DNA from: Pseudomonas helleri
Lineage (GTDB): Bacteria; Pseudomonadota; Gammaproteobacteria; Pseudomonadales; Pseudomonadaceae
DNA length: 64,000 nucleotides
NCBI RefSeq assembly: GCF_009600315.1
Contig: NZ_WIWC01000026.1
Span: forward strand, 1 to 64,000
Direction of reading: 5' to 3'
Part shown: positions 47,878 through 56,861 of the stretch, piece after piece
Position numbering within the stretch: the stretch's first letter is position 1
Layout: each line of letters begins with the position of its first letter
Position numbers and translations under genes: made by a program
The notes under the pieces: model-generated
Databases searched by the model: none
What the model was told of the DNA's origin: nothing
The model's input: only the letters and a program-made list of their open reading frames with translations

Positions 47878-49317
47878 CTATGTGTAGCGGTAGCGGCCCA
47901 GCACAGCCTGCGGGTCCATCAAATACTGCATAGCCCTGCTGATTTTCTGTACCTCAGGGGCCGTGTACTTGCTGTAATAAGCTGCATTCACAGGCCCGAC
48001 GCCATGCTCTGCACTGAAGCAGCCGCCGTTTTCGGACACCAGCTTATAAATGCCGCTACGCACAGCGACGACCTTGGCGATGCCGTACTGGGCGATGTGG
48101 GCGTGCGGCACCAGCACAATCAAATGGCAGCCGCCGTCGGCAAAATGGCCGAAATCGTAAAGCTGCAGCAGCGGATGTTCGCGCTGTAACCACTGTGCAG
48201 CCTGATCACGGAAAGCGACCAAGCGTGAGCGCGAAAACGCTACGTCGAACGAGAGTGGGATACCTTCCTTGGCGATGGCCAATGGCAGGTTGTCTCGCAG
48301 TGGCCAAAAGCTGCTGCTGTTTCCCAATACGGCGTCGTGAACCCGGCCGCTTTCATACAGCTCTTCCAGCACCTGTTCGGTTCGTTGCGCAAAAAGGCTG
48401 TGCAAGCCAGGCATGCTGCTGGCGATCTCAATCAGGGCATAGCAGCTTGCCGACGATTGGCCGAACGGGTGGCGCAGCGTGGGGAAGTTGCGCAACGTAA
48501 TGGCGAGCGCCGCGTCGGAGATCACCTCAAACGCGCACAGCAGATCGCCAAATTGATGCTCGAAAGCCTGCAACACTTCAAGCGCTGTCCCATGGTCAGG
48601 CAAGGCCACAAATACGCTTTGCGTCGACTGATCGATGCGCTTGAGCTCAAGCGTCGCCGCCGTAATGATCCCGAAAGCACCACCGGTGCCGACAAACAAT
48701 TGCTTGAGGTCAAGCCCGGTATTGTTCTTGCGCAAAGGGGCGAGCAGCTGCACCACGGTGCCGTCGTCATCAGCCAACACCACTTCGATGCCGAGCAGGT
48801 TATGACGCACGTCGCCATGCTTGAGCAAGCGGCTGCCACCGGCATTGGCGCCGATTAATCCGCCAATGGCCGGGTCGCTGCCGATATCAATAGGGAAATA
48901 CAGCGAATGGCTTTCCAGTGTGCGATTCAGTTGTGACAAGAGTGCGCCGGCTTCGACAATCACCGTGCGATTCAAGGGATCAATCTCGCGCACTTGGCGC
49001 ATGCGGGTAAGGGAGACGATCACTTGCTTGCCGGAGTTATCGGTGACCGCACCGCCCACCAATCCGCTGCGGTTGCCTTGGGCGACCAGCCGTATGCGAT
49101 GGCGCACCGCTAAGCGCATAAGCACGCTGACAGAGTGGGTATCGCGCGGGAAGACAACCGCCGCCGCTTTGCCACGGCAATGAGCGACGTCGATTTCATA
49201 GGGTGCGCAGGCCGCGCCGGTCAGCAGCGACGCCTGCCCCAGCATTTCGGCGACTTCGGCCAGAAACGCGTCGAGCCCCGAGGCTTGTCGGTCCACGGTA
49301 TGTTCCAGGTCGCTCAT
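47878..49317 (-). CDS. FAD-linked D-2-hydroxyacid dehydrogenase (GlcD / D-2-hydroxyglutarate dehydrogenase type)
   Basis: A protein of 479 aa. The PCMH-type FAD domain (about 50-230) has VAQGNRSGLVGGAV and GGLIGANAGGSRLLKHGD. The C-terminal FAD-oxidase domain has the metal-binding FGHFADGGCH and the SAEHGVG motif. Family members oxidise D-2-hydroxyglutarate, D-lactate or glycolate to 2-oxoacids. Its start overlaps the preceding membrane gene by 4 nt, so it belongs to the operon. Confidence 0.88.
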   Translation of the reverse strand: MSDLEHTVDRQASGLDAFLAEVAEMLGQASLLTGAACAPYEIDVAHCRGKAAAVVFPRDTHSVSVLMRLAVRHRIRLVAQGNRSGLVGGAVTDNSGKQVIVSLTRMRQVREIDPLNRTVIVEAGALLSQLNRTLESHSLYFPIDIGSDPAIGGLIGANAGGSRLLKHGDVRHNLLGIEVVLADDDGTVVQLLAPLRKNNTGLDLKQLFVGTGGAFGIITAATLELKRIDQSTQSVFVALPDHGTALEVLQAFEHQFGDLLCAFEVISDAALAITLRNFPTLRHPFGQSSASCYALIEIASSMPGLHSLFAQRTEQVLEELYESGRVHDAVLGNSSSFWPLRDNLPLAIAKEGIPLSFDVAFSRSRLVAFRDQAAQWLQREHPLLQLYDFGHFADGGCHLIVLVPHAHIAQYGIAKVVAVRSGIYKLVSENGGCFSAEHGVGPVNAAYYSKYTAPEVQKISRAMQYLMDPQAVLGRYRYT

Positions 49318-49856
49318 TGCGCCGCCACCATGCGTTTGAGCAATTGGCTGCGTACCAGCACCAGTGCGACCACCGACAATACGCCTCCCAGCAACGTGTT
49401 ATGACGAAAAACCAGCGACACCGCGACGGCGATGGCAGCGCCAATCAGCAACATCACAGAGAGTTTTCGCACCAAAGCCTGATCGCTGCTGGTTTCGCCG
49501 ATGAAACCGAGAGGCGAAAGCCGGGTAGCCCCCATGCCAATCACAAACACGCACGCCAGCACGGGTGCAGCACCCAGCTCCTGCCCCCACACTTGCAAGG
49601 CAGCGGTAGAGACCGAAGCCAGCAGGGCGCCAATCATCAGGTACAGGTCGACGCCCATTGCGATCCAATGCCCAGGGCGGTAATTGAACAGCCAGAACAG
49701 GTGCGCAATGCTGAGAATACCGCTGAGTACATACGCGGTCTCCCAGCGCACGCCTGCCTCCCCCGGGCCGAAGCGGCCGTACAGCAGGAATACGATGACC
49801 GGAATGAATGCACTGGCATTCGACAAATAGGCACGACCTAACTGGCTGACAGACAT
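49314..49856 (-). CDS. Small polytopic membrane protein of unknown function
   Basis: A protein of 180 aa with about five or six membrane segments (roughly 14-27, 40-57, 63-85, 95-110, 128-148 and 150-168). I do not recognise a family. It lies 47 nt after the ABC permease gene and overlaps the dehydrogenase gene by 4 nt. It could be an accessory export or self-protection protein. Confidence 0.75.
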   Translation of the reverse strand: MSVSQLGRAYLSNASAFIPVIVFLLYGRFGPGEAGVRWETAYVLSGILSIAHLFWLFNYRPGHWIAMGVDLYLMIGALLASVSTAALQVWGQELGAAPVLACVFVIGMGATRLSPLGFIGETSSDQALVRKLSVMLLIGAAIAVAVSLVFRHNTLLGGVLSVVALVLVRSQLLKRMVAAQ

Positions 49857-49903
49857 GCGGGTTTCCTTGAAGAGAGGTGCAATGAAATGCCTGAGTCCCG
49901 GGC

Positions 49904-50995
49904 TTAGCTCTTATGCCAGCGGAACATGAAGGTGGCGGCGGTGAGAAACAACGTGGTCCAACCTGCCATGGCCAACAAGGGCAGCCACAGCGAAGGCAAG
50001 GGGGCGCCGTCGAGCATCACTTGGCGCAGCACCGAGACAAATTGGTTAATCGGAATCACCGAGAGAATGTTTTTGATCCAGGCTGGCGCATCGTTCAACG
50101 GGATGGTCAGGTTGCCGAAGAACAGGGCCGGGTAATGGATCAGATGGCAAAGCAATTCGGTTTCCTTGACCGATGAGGTACGGCTGGCCAGCAGGGTGCC
50201 GAGGCACAGCAACATGGCACCGCCCAGCAGAATGACCGGCAACGCACGCAAGGACTGCACACTCCACAACGAGATGTCGATGCCGTACCCGTACCGCGCT
50301 ACCAGCAGCAAGGTGCCGACAGAAATCAGCATCATGAGCACCCGCGACACGAGGATAGAGGCCAGAAAGACCAGCTTTGGCACTGGAAAGCAGGCGTAGA
50401 TCTTGAGTGCATTGTGTTCACGCAAGCTTGCAATCGATAAGGCGGTGGACATGATGCCCAGTGACATCAAACAGATGACCAAAATGCCGGTTGTGAAAAA
50501 CTGGCCGTAGTCGAAGGGCTTGGCGCCGGAGGCCGTATCTTCGAAACGCACCAGGTCTTTCGAGACAATCCCGCGCTTGGCCGCTGAGCACCTGACCGCG
50601 GCGATCTCGATCACGCGCGCCGCGGCCCGGACCGCCAGCTGACCCTTGAAGTCATAGCGCACCTGCAAGGGTTCGTCGCCAGCCGCAAAGACGATGCGCA
50701 CCGTGTCTGCTGCGAGGGGGGCGGTGCTGCTGACGGTTGAAAAATTGGCCTTTACGGGATCTCCGCCAGCAAAGGCCTGCTGAATCGCCAACTGGCAACT
50801 GTTGTCCGAAGTGGCTTGGGCGTCAGCATCCAAAAACTGGATATTGACCGTGCCGAGTGAGCCAGGATGACCGAACGCCATCAGCATCACGGTCAGCAGC
50901 AGGATAGGAAAGGCCAGCGCCCAGAACAGCGCCGACTTGCTGCGAAAAAACCCCAGCAGCTCGTTGCGCGTCAATATCGCCAGTATGTTAAACAT
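49904..50995 (-). CDS. ABC-2 type exporter permease
   Basis: A protein of 363 aa from the ATG at 50995 (MFNILAILTRNELLGFFRSK), which has a GGGAGA site and overlaps the ATPase stop by 8 nt. The longer reading frame adds residues inside the ATPase gene. One segment follows the N-terminus (about 22-42), then a periplasmic domain of about 140 residues, then five segments, the ABC-2 layout. With the ATPase it should export the cluster product. Confidence 0.88.
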   Translation of the reverse strand: MFNILAILTRNELLGFFRSKSALFWALAFPILLLTVMLMAFGHPGSLGTVNIQFLDADAQATSDNSCQLAIQQAFAGGDPVKANFSTVSSTAPLAADTVRIVFAAGDEPLQVRYDFKGQLAVRAAARVIEIAAVRCSAAKRGIVSKDLVRFEDTASGAKPFDYGQFFTTGILVICLMSLGIMSTALSIASLREHNALKIYACFPVPKLVFLASILVSRVLMMLISVGTLLLVARYGYGIDISLWSVQSLRALPVILLGGAMLLCLGTLLASRTSSVKETELLCHLIHYPALFFGNLTIPLNDAPAWIKNILSVIPINQFVSVLRQVMLDGAPLPSLWLPLLAMAGWTTLFLTAATFMFRWHKS

Positions 50996-51998
50996 GCTGT
51001 TCTCCCTGAGCGCACAGGTGCAACATGTCGCGGTAATGGGTGGGGCCGAACTCAAAGTGCTGGAACGCAACATTGCCGATCAGGCGGCGTATCGACTGAT
51101 CCAATGCTTGTGTGCCATAGACGCTGATTTCAGTGTTTGATGGCCTCGACAGCCGCAACGTGGCGCTTTCGCGTTCCAACTGGCGATAGATGGCGTTGAC
51201 ATGATCACTGTCGTCCAGTTGCAGATAAGCATGGAAGGCGCCGACCAGGCGGTTCTTCAATGCTTCTTTATCGCCTCGATACTCCACCCCGCCGTTACAC
51301 ACCCACACCACATCGCTGGCGGCATCCAGTTCTTCCTCCGAGTGGCAAATCATGATGATGGTCAGGCCCGCCAGGTCGTAGCGCAGCAGGTGTGCGACGC
51401 GCTCGATATACGCTCGGTCGAGCCCGGTAAACGGTTCGTCAAGGATTGCAATTTCCGGGCGGTGTGCCAGTGCCACGAACAAATCGAGCCGCTGCTTCTG
51501 GCCACGTGAGAGTGCCCGATAGGGAAGTGTGCGCAGCGCTTCGATATCCAGTGCCTGCGCCACCAGCGGGTCTTGCTTGCCGTACAGGGCCTGATGCAAA
51601 TCGAGGATTTCCCTGACGTTCGACGAGTCTTCGTATTCGACCCGCTGCAATTGCACCCCCAACCGCTTGCGGTGCCGGGTGCTTTGCAGAAAACGCGACG
51701 CCGCAACCCCCAAAATCTGCGCCTCTTCCAGATGCGCCTGACGGAAGCCGAGCAAGGCTTCGATCAGGGTGGTTTTGCCTGCGCCATTGGGGCCGATGAT
51801 GGCGGTATGGCGGCCGCGGCGGAACTGCAGGTCGCGGACCTCGAAGTGGAAACTGCCGGCGTTGACCCGGATAAGTTTGGCCCCCGCCGCATAGGGTTCA
51901 TCCGTGCACGTGGGTGCCAACTGCACCTCACGGTGCAGGGCAGGTTCGGACAGCCCGTGTTTTTCGTCCGTCAGCAGAATTTGACTGTTCATGTTCAA
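50988..51998 (-). CDS. ABC transporter ATP-binding protein
   Basis: A protein of 336 aa. Walker A GPNGAGKTT is at 69-77, the signature LSRGQKQR (usual LSGGQ altered to LSRGQ) near 160, and Walker B with ILDEPFTGLD follows. About 40 extra residues precede and about 90 follow the ATPase core. It overlaps the oxygenase gene by 4 nt and the permease by 8 nt. It powers the adjacent ABC-2 permease. Confidence 0.9.
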   Translation of the reverse strand: MNMNSQILLTDEKHGLSEPALHREVQLAPTCTDEPYAAGAKLIRVNAGSFHFEVRDLQFRRGRHTAIIGPNGAGKTTLIEALLGFRQAHLEEAQILGVAASRFLQSTRHRKRLGVQLQRVEYEDSSNVREILDLHQALYGKQDPLVAQALDIEALRTLPYRALSRGQKQRLDLFVALAHRPEIAILDEPFTGLDRAYIERVAHLLRYDLAGLTIIMICHSEEELDAASDVVWVCNGGVEYRGDKEALKNRLVGAFHAYLQLDDSDHVNAIYRQLERESATLRLSRPSNTEISVYGTQALDQSIRRLIGNVAFQHFEFGPTHYRDMLHLCAQGEQHV

Positions 51999-53056
51999 TC
52001 GAACAACGCGACTTGGACATCGCGTTGGCCTTTGAAGGGATTGCGGCCATGGGCGACGGCAATGTTATCGATCAACAGCATGTCACCGCTCTGCCAGGGA
52101 AACGCAATCTCCTGCGCCTCCGACGCGTCGTATATCGGAACGATTTCATCGTCCGGGATCGGCGTTCCGTCGCCCAGCCGCACATCGTAAGGGCGTGCCG
52201 GTTTGTCCTGATAGGCGTGCTGAATGTAGGCGTAACCCGGCTTGCCGAGGGAACGGGCATTGTTGTGTTGGGTCGACAGTTGATTGAACCAGATCGCTTC
52301 GCCGGTCAGCGGATGTTTCAACATGGCATCCCCGGTATGCGAGACCGTGATGCTGCCATCGTCGAGCCACTGGTAGTCGAGGCGGGTATCACGGCACAGC
52401 TGTTCGACCTGCTGCGGATCATCAGTCAGGAACGCTTCATCCCAAGGGCGGTGGTATTCGCGCATATGGGTGTTGCGCGGTTCATTCTCGGGCGTGCTGG
52501 GGGCACGGAAGTTGCGCAAGTATTGAATGCGCGCGGCGCTGAAGCGTTCGATCAAGTGCGGCGGCAGGCGGCGGGTAACGGCTCGCATGTCGCACAGAAT
52601 GGTTTCGCCGCCTTCTGCTGAGGGCTGTTTACAAAAGAAGGCCAGTTTCTGTGGGTAGTGCGCCATGTAAGCCTTTTCCTGATGCAGACCGATTTTCAGG
52701 GTGGCCGGGATGCGTGTCGATTCGTAGACTCTGCCCTCGATGTTCTTGCATGGCGTGGCGCCGCCGATATAACCGAACGCATGCTCAGGATAGCTTTGTG
52801 CAATTGCCTGGAAGTCCGCGTTTTCGCGCAATGGAAAACCACGGAACAACAGGCAACCGAATTCCAGCAGCATGCTGTCAAAGGTCGCCTGATGAAGGCG
52901 ATACCACGTCGTAAAAGCCTCGCGGTCATCGCTTAGCGTAGTGTCGACAGGCGTTATGACGAGCGGCATGTGCTCGGGTGACAGGAAGCCACACTGTACC
53001 CGCGCGCTGCCCAGCCTTTGCTGAAAGTGCTCAACCCGATCTAAACGATGATCCAT
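51995..53056 (-). CDS. Fe(II)/2-oxoglutarate-dependent oxygenase, TauD/SyrP-AmbC-like
   Basis: A protein of 353 aa. The iron triad is H125-x-E127 (GLHQEKAY) and H336 (AVAHGRNPF), with R345 as the likely 2-oxoglutarate ligand. The HxE variant and the EKAYMAHYP context resemble SyrP and AmbC/AmbD, which hydroxylate carrier-bound amino acids in non-ribosomal pathways. This suggests hydroxylation or desaturation of an amino-acid-derived intermediate. The substrate is not known. Confidence 0.87.
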   Translation of the reverse strand: MDHRLDRVEHFQQRLGSARVQCGFLSPEHMPLVITPVDTTLSDDREAFTTWYRLHQATFDSMLLEFGCLLFRGFPLRENADFQAIAQSYPEHAFGYIGGATPCKNIEGRVYESTRIPATLKIGLHQEKAYMAHYPQKLAFFCKQPSAEGGETILCDMRAVTRRLPPHLIERFSAARIQYLRNFRAPSTPENEPRNTHMREYHRPWDEAFLTDDPQQVEQLCRDTRLDYQWLDDGSITVSHTGDAMLKHPLTGEAIWFNQLSTQHNNARSLGKPGYAYIQHAYQDKPARPYDVRLGDGTPIPDDEIVPIYDASEAQEIAFPWQSGDMLLIDNIAVAHGRNPFKGQRDVQVALFD

Positions 53057-53081
53057 AGCCTTTTCCCCGACGAATTGCGTA

Positions 53082-53744
53082 TCAAGCCAGCAAAGGCTTT
53101 TTGATGAGGATTTCGAAACCCAGTGCGCCCATGCCGGAGCTGGGGCTGGTGACTACCGTGCAATGATCCAGACCCGCCTCGATGACCAGCGCGCGCGCTT
53201 CTTCCAGGGTGACTTTCTCTTCAACATGGGTCGGTGGATAACCCACTGAAGCGCGCATTTGAGTGAATTTTTCGAGCAAGTCGGGGGCGACATCGCGGCG
53301 CATGTCGTGCACCAGGCCGACTCCGCCCGGTTGCAGCACGCGATACATCTCCGTCAGGCTTTTCAGCTTGTCCGGCAAGTGATGCAAGGTGGCGCGGCTA
53401 ACGGCCATAGTCAGGCTGTTGTCCGCGAATGGCAGGTCCAGGGCGTCGCCCACCTTGAGTTCGATGGTGTCGCTCAGGCCCAGGGCTTCGATGCGCGGTC
53501 GGCCGCCTTCGAGCATGGTTTCGTCCAGATCCAGACCGATGAAATGCCAGCCCTTCAGTACGTGGTCGGCGGCCAGACGCACCGGGACCACGACCGTGGC
53601 GGTGCCGATATCGACCAAGGCGCCCGGCGGCAAGTCGCGGGCAATCTGGCGGATGCGGGTGACGAACAATACATCCCAGGGTTCCAGAGCTTGCGAGGCA
53701 AAGCGGTCGTATTCGTCAGCAGGGCGTAGATTTTTCAATAACAT
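53082..53744 (-). CDS. Class I SAM-dependent methyltransferase
   Basis: A protein of 220 aa. The motif I region LVDIGTATVVVPVRLA has Ala and Val where GxGxG is usual. The acidic ribose ligand (GLDLDETML), DALDLPFADNSL and the post-II motif are normal. It belongs to the UbiE/Methyltransf_11 type. It may methylate O, N or C of the cluster product. It lies 25 nt before the oxygenase gene in transcription order. Confidence 0.82.
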   Translation of the reverse strand: MLLKNLRPADEYDRFASQALEPWDVLFVTRIRQIARDLPPGALVDIGTATVVVPVRLAADHVLKGWHFIGLDLDETMLEGGRPRIEALGLSDTIELKVGDALDLPFADNSLTMAVSRATLHHLPDKLKSLTEMYRVLQPGGVGLVHDMRRDVAPDLLEKFTQMRASVGYPPTHVEEKVTLEEARALVIEAGLDHCTVVTSPSSGMGALGFEILIKKPLLA

Positions 53745-53822
53745 GGGTACGTTCTCGTCTTGGATGGCGTTAGAAGAAGATTCAGCGTTGAACTATCAAG
53801 TGCGTCTGGCTTATTTCTTGTC

Positions 53823-56800
53823 TTACAGCCACCCCACGGGAACGGTGGCCAACAACTTGCGCGCGGCTTTGCTGTTGACACCGAAAGCAGGGCGGTCGCG
53901 CCGCTCGATGGCATGCGCGACCATGGCCGCCACCCGGCCACAGAGCCCGAGGCCGACACCCCAGCGGGCTTGCGTCACGCCGAGATCGAGTAGGGCTGCA
54001 GCGGTGATGAAATCAATATTCGGCCGTAGGCCTTTGCGCTCCAGAACGTGGGCACAGACAACGTCGAAAATTTCCAGATAGCGCCCCCCGAAACCCCATT
54101 CGGCAAACAGGGTCCGGATGTGCGGCGGCCGTGGGTCCTGCACAAACAGCGGATGGCCGAAGCCAAACAACAGGTTGCCCGGCTGATCCAGCTCGTGGTC
54201 GACCGCTTGGCGTATGTCCGCAAGGCTGGCGTGCGCACTGATGGTCTTGAGCCAGGTCATCGCTTCTTCTGCTGCGCCGACATGGTTCGGTCCGCTGGCC
54301 ATGAAACCGGCCGCCACGGCCTGCGCAAGGGTGACGCCGGTGCCGATGGCGGTACGGGGTACCAGCACCGTCGGCGTGATGTAGCCGAAACCGGCGTGCC
54401 AGGCCACCAGCAGAGCATCGACGACACGAACTGATAATGAGTCGATGTGGGGCGCGCCCATAGCCGTCAATACGGCCTCGGCGTGTTGCGTCGATGCTGC
54501 GCCGCAGGCGGCATAACCCAGCGCCGCGTGCAGAAAGTGCGGCGTTGAGGCAACGCTGACCAAGCCTTGGATAAAGTCCAGATGTGTAGGCAAACCGCGC
54601 GCGGTGGCTTCGATCAGGGCAATATTTTCCAGCGCTGCCAGATCACCGAGAAGGCCACAGGCGGCCGCTTGAACGATGCCGGCACCGCTGTCGGCCACGG
54701 CTTCGATACCACGCCGATAGGCAGGCGCCTGCGACAGATGGCTGGCAATACGCACCAGAACGGCGTCAACGGCCTGGCTCTCGGTTGGGGTAGGCAGGCT
54801 GCCAAACCACGCCAGCCATAGCGCCGTGGGGAAGTCGACGATGCCGATCAGGTCATTGAGGTTACGACCCCTGACCCACAGCCCTTCATTGGGCTCAATC
54901 GTGGCGCCGTCGATATTGGTGCCGCGATACAGAGTGCGCGGTCCGCCAAACAGGCTCTGCGGTGGTGTGGGTATCAGTGGCTCGGCTTGTACCAGTTCAT
55001 CAAGCGCAATGCTGCAATGGGCGACCAGCAGATTTTCTATGGCCTGTGCGTGTTGCGTGACCGTCGGCAGGATGTTGGCGAAAAAATAGTGCGCGGTTTT
55101 GACCTTGCCCCGGTAAAAAGCGGTTTCTTCGGCACTCAGTGGCTGGCGCAATTCATGCTCAGCCAGGCAGGCCGATTCCAGCAAAACCCAGGCGCTGGCG
55201 GTGAGGCCGAGCATTTCCAAAAAGCGGGTATAGAACTGGCTGGTTTCGTGTGTGCGGCCTGCCCGTACGTGCTCATTGATATGGGTTAGCGCCTGCTCTA
55301 CGGCGACCATGGCGTTTTCCAGCGCCGGGAACTGGTCGTGCAGCTCAGAACCGACACCCGTTGTGTTGTTCAAGAAGGCATCCAGCTCTTCGCGCAGATA
55401 CTTGATCAAGCGTGAGTTCCTGCCGAATCCGAGCTTGTCGCGCACCAAGTCCTGGGACTGGATGTAGTTGGTCCCTTCCCAGATCGACAGGATTTTCACG
55501 TCGCGCGCATTTTGCTCAACAGGGTAAGCATCGGTGTAGCCGATGCCGCCATGCACTTGTATCGCCAGCTCGCAGATTTTCCAGGCCTGATCCGAGACGA
55601 ACGCCTTGCAGATCGGCGTGAACAGCAGCACCAGCTTGCGGTATTTTTCGACCTGAGCTTCGTCCAGTACCGGCTCGGCTTCCAGGGCAAAAGCCTGGCT
55701 CGATGCGCCGGTCAACTTACCGAGCAGCCCACGGCAGCCTTCTACCCGCGCCTTCATTTCCAGCAGCATGCGCTGTACGTCGGCGTGTTCGATGATGGCC
55801 ACAGGCGGTGCGCTGGCGTCGGAAGTGCGACTGATGGCACGCCCCTGAAACCGTTTACCGGCGAATTCGGTTGAATGCAGATAGGCGCTGGAGGCCAGAC
55901 CCAGGCCAATAATCGCCGTGCTCATACGCGCCTGATTCATCAAGGGCACCAGTTGCAGCAAGCCAGCATTCTTGCGGTCGCCCAGCAGTACAGCGCGGGT
56001 GGTGCCGCTGCGACCAAACACCAGTTGGGTATTGGCGCAGCCCTTCAATCCCATTTTGCGCAGCAATGACGTGCACTCGACATGGTTGTCTTCCAGCTCG
56101 CCCGTTTCCGGATTTGGCCAGAAGCGCGGCACCAGCAGGCAGGACAGCGAGTAGGAGGTCGAGGTGGTGGTATTGATGCGACCCAACACAAAATAAACGG
56201 TGTTTTCGGTCAGCGAATGCATACCAGCCGAGATGTAAACCTTTTCGCCGCTCACGGCGTATTCGCCGTTTTCAAGGGGCTTTGCAAGGGTGGTGACAGC
56301 CGTCAGGTCGCTGCCGGCCTGCTGCTCGGTGGCGCAGAAACACGCGTCCCAGTCGTAATGCTGAAGTTTGCGCAGGTACGTTGCCTTTTGCGCGGCGGTA
56401 CCGTGCAGCTTTAACAGCTTGATGGCCGGAAAATTGAAACCGCCGTAGGTCATGAATGCCGGATTGGCGCCCATGAACATTTCCTGGATGGCTTGCCGGA
56501 TCAGGGGTGGCAAGGCCGGTTGCTGGGATTCGCTGTCGTTGCCCAGCACCTGAATCCATTCATCCTTATAGCGTTTCCAGAGCTCGTGAAATTCTTCAGG
56601 AATTTCGACGTTGCCGTTTTCCAGCAAGCGGCATTCCTGTTTGTCGGAAGGTTGATAGGCCTTGCCTAACTCATAAGCGAACTCACGGGCGCGCTCCAGC
56701 AAGGCATCGTAGTAGGCACGCGTCTTGTCGTTGAACGGCGCCCGTGCGAGAAACTTCTGGTCGGTTTTATGCAGTTCCCACAAAAAAAAGCGAAGCTCAC

Positions 56801-56825
56801 GCAGGCTGACTTTATAAGCAGACAT
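53823..56825 (-). CDS. Acyl-CoA dehydrogenase-citrate synthase fusion protein
   Basis: A protein of 1000 aa with two enzymes in one chain. Residues 1-610 form a complete acyl-CoA dehydrogenase of the large FadE5/DmdC-like group: N-terminal YKVSLRELRFFLWEL, FAD loop CFCATEQQAGSD (162-173), and catalytic Glu450 in IWEGTN. Residues about 625-1000 form a citrate synthase-like domain that keeps all three catalytic residues: His848 (GPNHVG), His891 (FGFGHPLF) and Asp938 (PNIDF). No stop or frameshift separates them. It may desaturate an acyl thioester and then condense it with an oxoacid such as oxaloacetate. I know of no characterised enzyme with this layout. Confidence 0.9.
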   Translation of the reverse strand: MSAYKVSLRELRFFLWELHKTDQKFLARAPFNDKTRAYYDALLERAREFAYELGKAYQPSDKQECRLLENGNVEIPEEFHELWKRYKDEWIQVLGNDSESQQPALPPLIRQAIQEMFMGANPAFMTYGGFNFPAIKLLKLHGTAAQKATYLRKLQHYDWDACFCATEQQAGSDLTAVTTLAKPLENGEYAVSGEKVYISAGMHSLTENTVYFVLGRINTTTSTSYSLSCLLVPRFWPNPETGELEDNHVECTSLLRKMGLKGCANTQLVFGRSGTTRAVLLGDRKNAGLLQLVPLMNQARMSTAIIGLGLASSAYLHSTEFAGKRFQGRAISRTSDASAPPVAIIEHADVQRMLLEMKARVEGCRGLLGKLTGASSQAFALEAEPVLDEAQVEKYRKLVLLFTPICKAFVSDQAWKICELAIQVHGGIGYTDAYPVEQNARDVKILSIWEGTNYIQSQDLVRDKLGFGRNSRLIKYLREELDAFLNNTTGVGSELHDQFPALENAMVAVEQALTHINEHVRAGRTHETSQFYTRFLEMLGLTASAWVLLESACLAEHELRQPLSAEETAFYRGKVKTAHYFFANILPTVTQHAQAIENLLVAHCSIALDELVQAEPLIPTPPQSLFGGPRTLYRGTNIDGATIEPNEGLWVRGRNLNDLIGIVDFPTALWLAWFGSLPTPTESQAVDAVLVRIASHLSQAPAYRRGIEAVADSGAGIVQAAACGLLGDLAALENIALIEATARGLPTHLDFIQGLVSVASTPHFLHAALGYAACGAASTQHAEAVLTAMGAPHIDSLSVRVVDALLVAWHAGFGYITPTVLVPRTAIGTGVTLAQAVAAGFMASGPNHVGAAEEAMTWLKTISAHASLADIRQAVDHELDQPGNLLFGFGHPLFVQDPRPPHIRTLFAEWGFGGRYLEIFDVVCAHVLERKGLRPNIDFITAAALLDLGVTQARWGVGLGLCGRVAAMVAHAIERRDRPAFGVNSKAARKLLATVPVGWL

Positions 56826-56861
56826 AGGTTTTCCTGATGAATAAGCGGTGTGAATCTTGAT

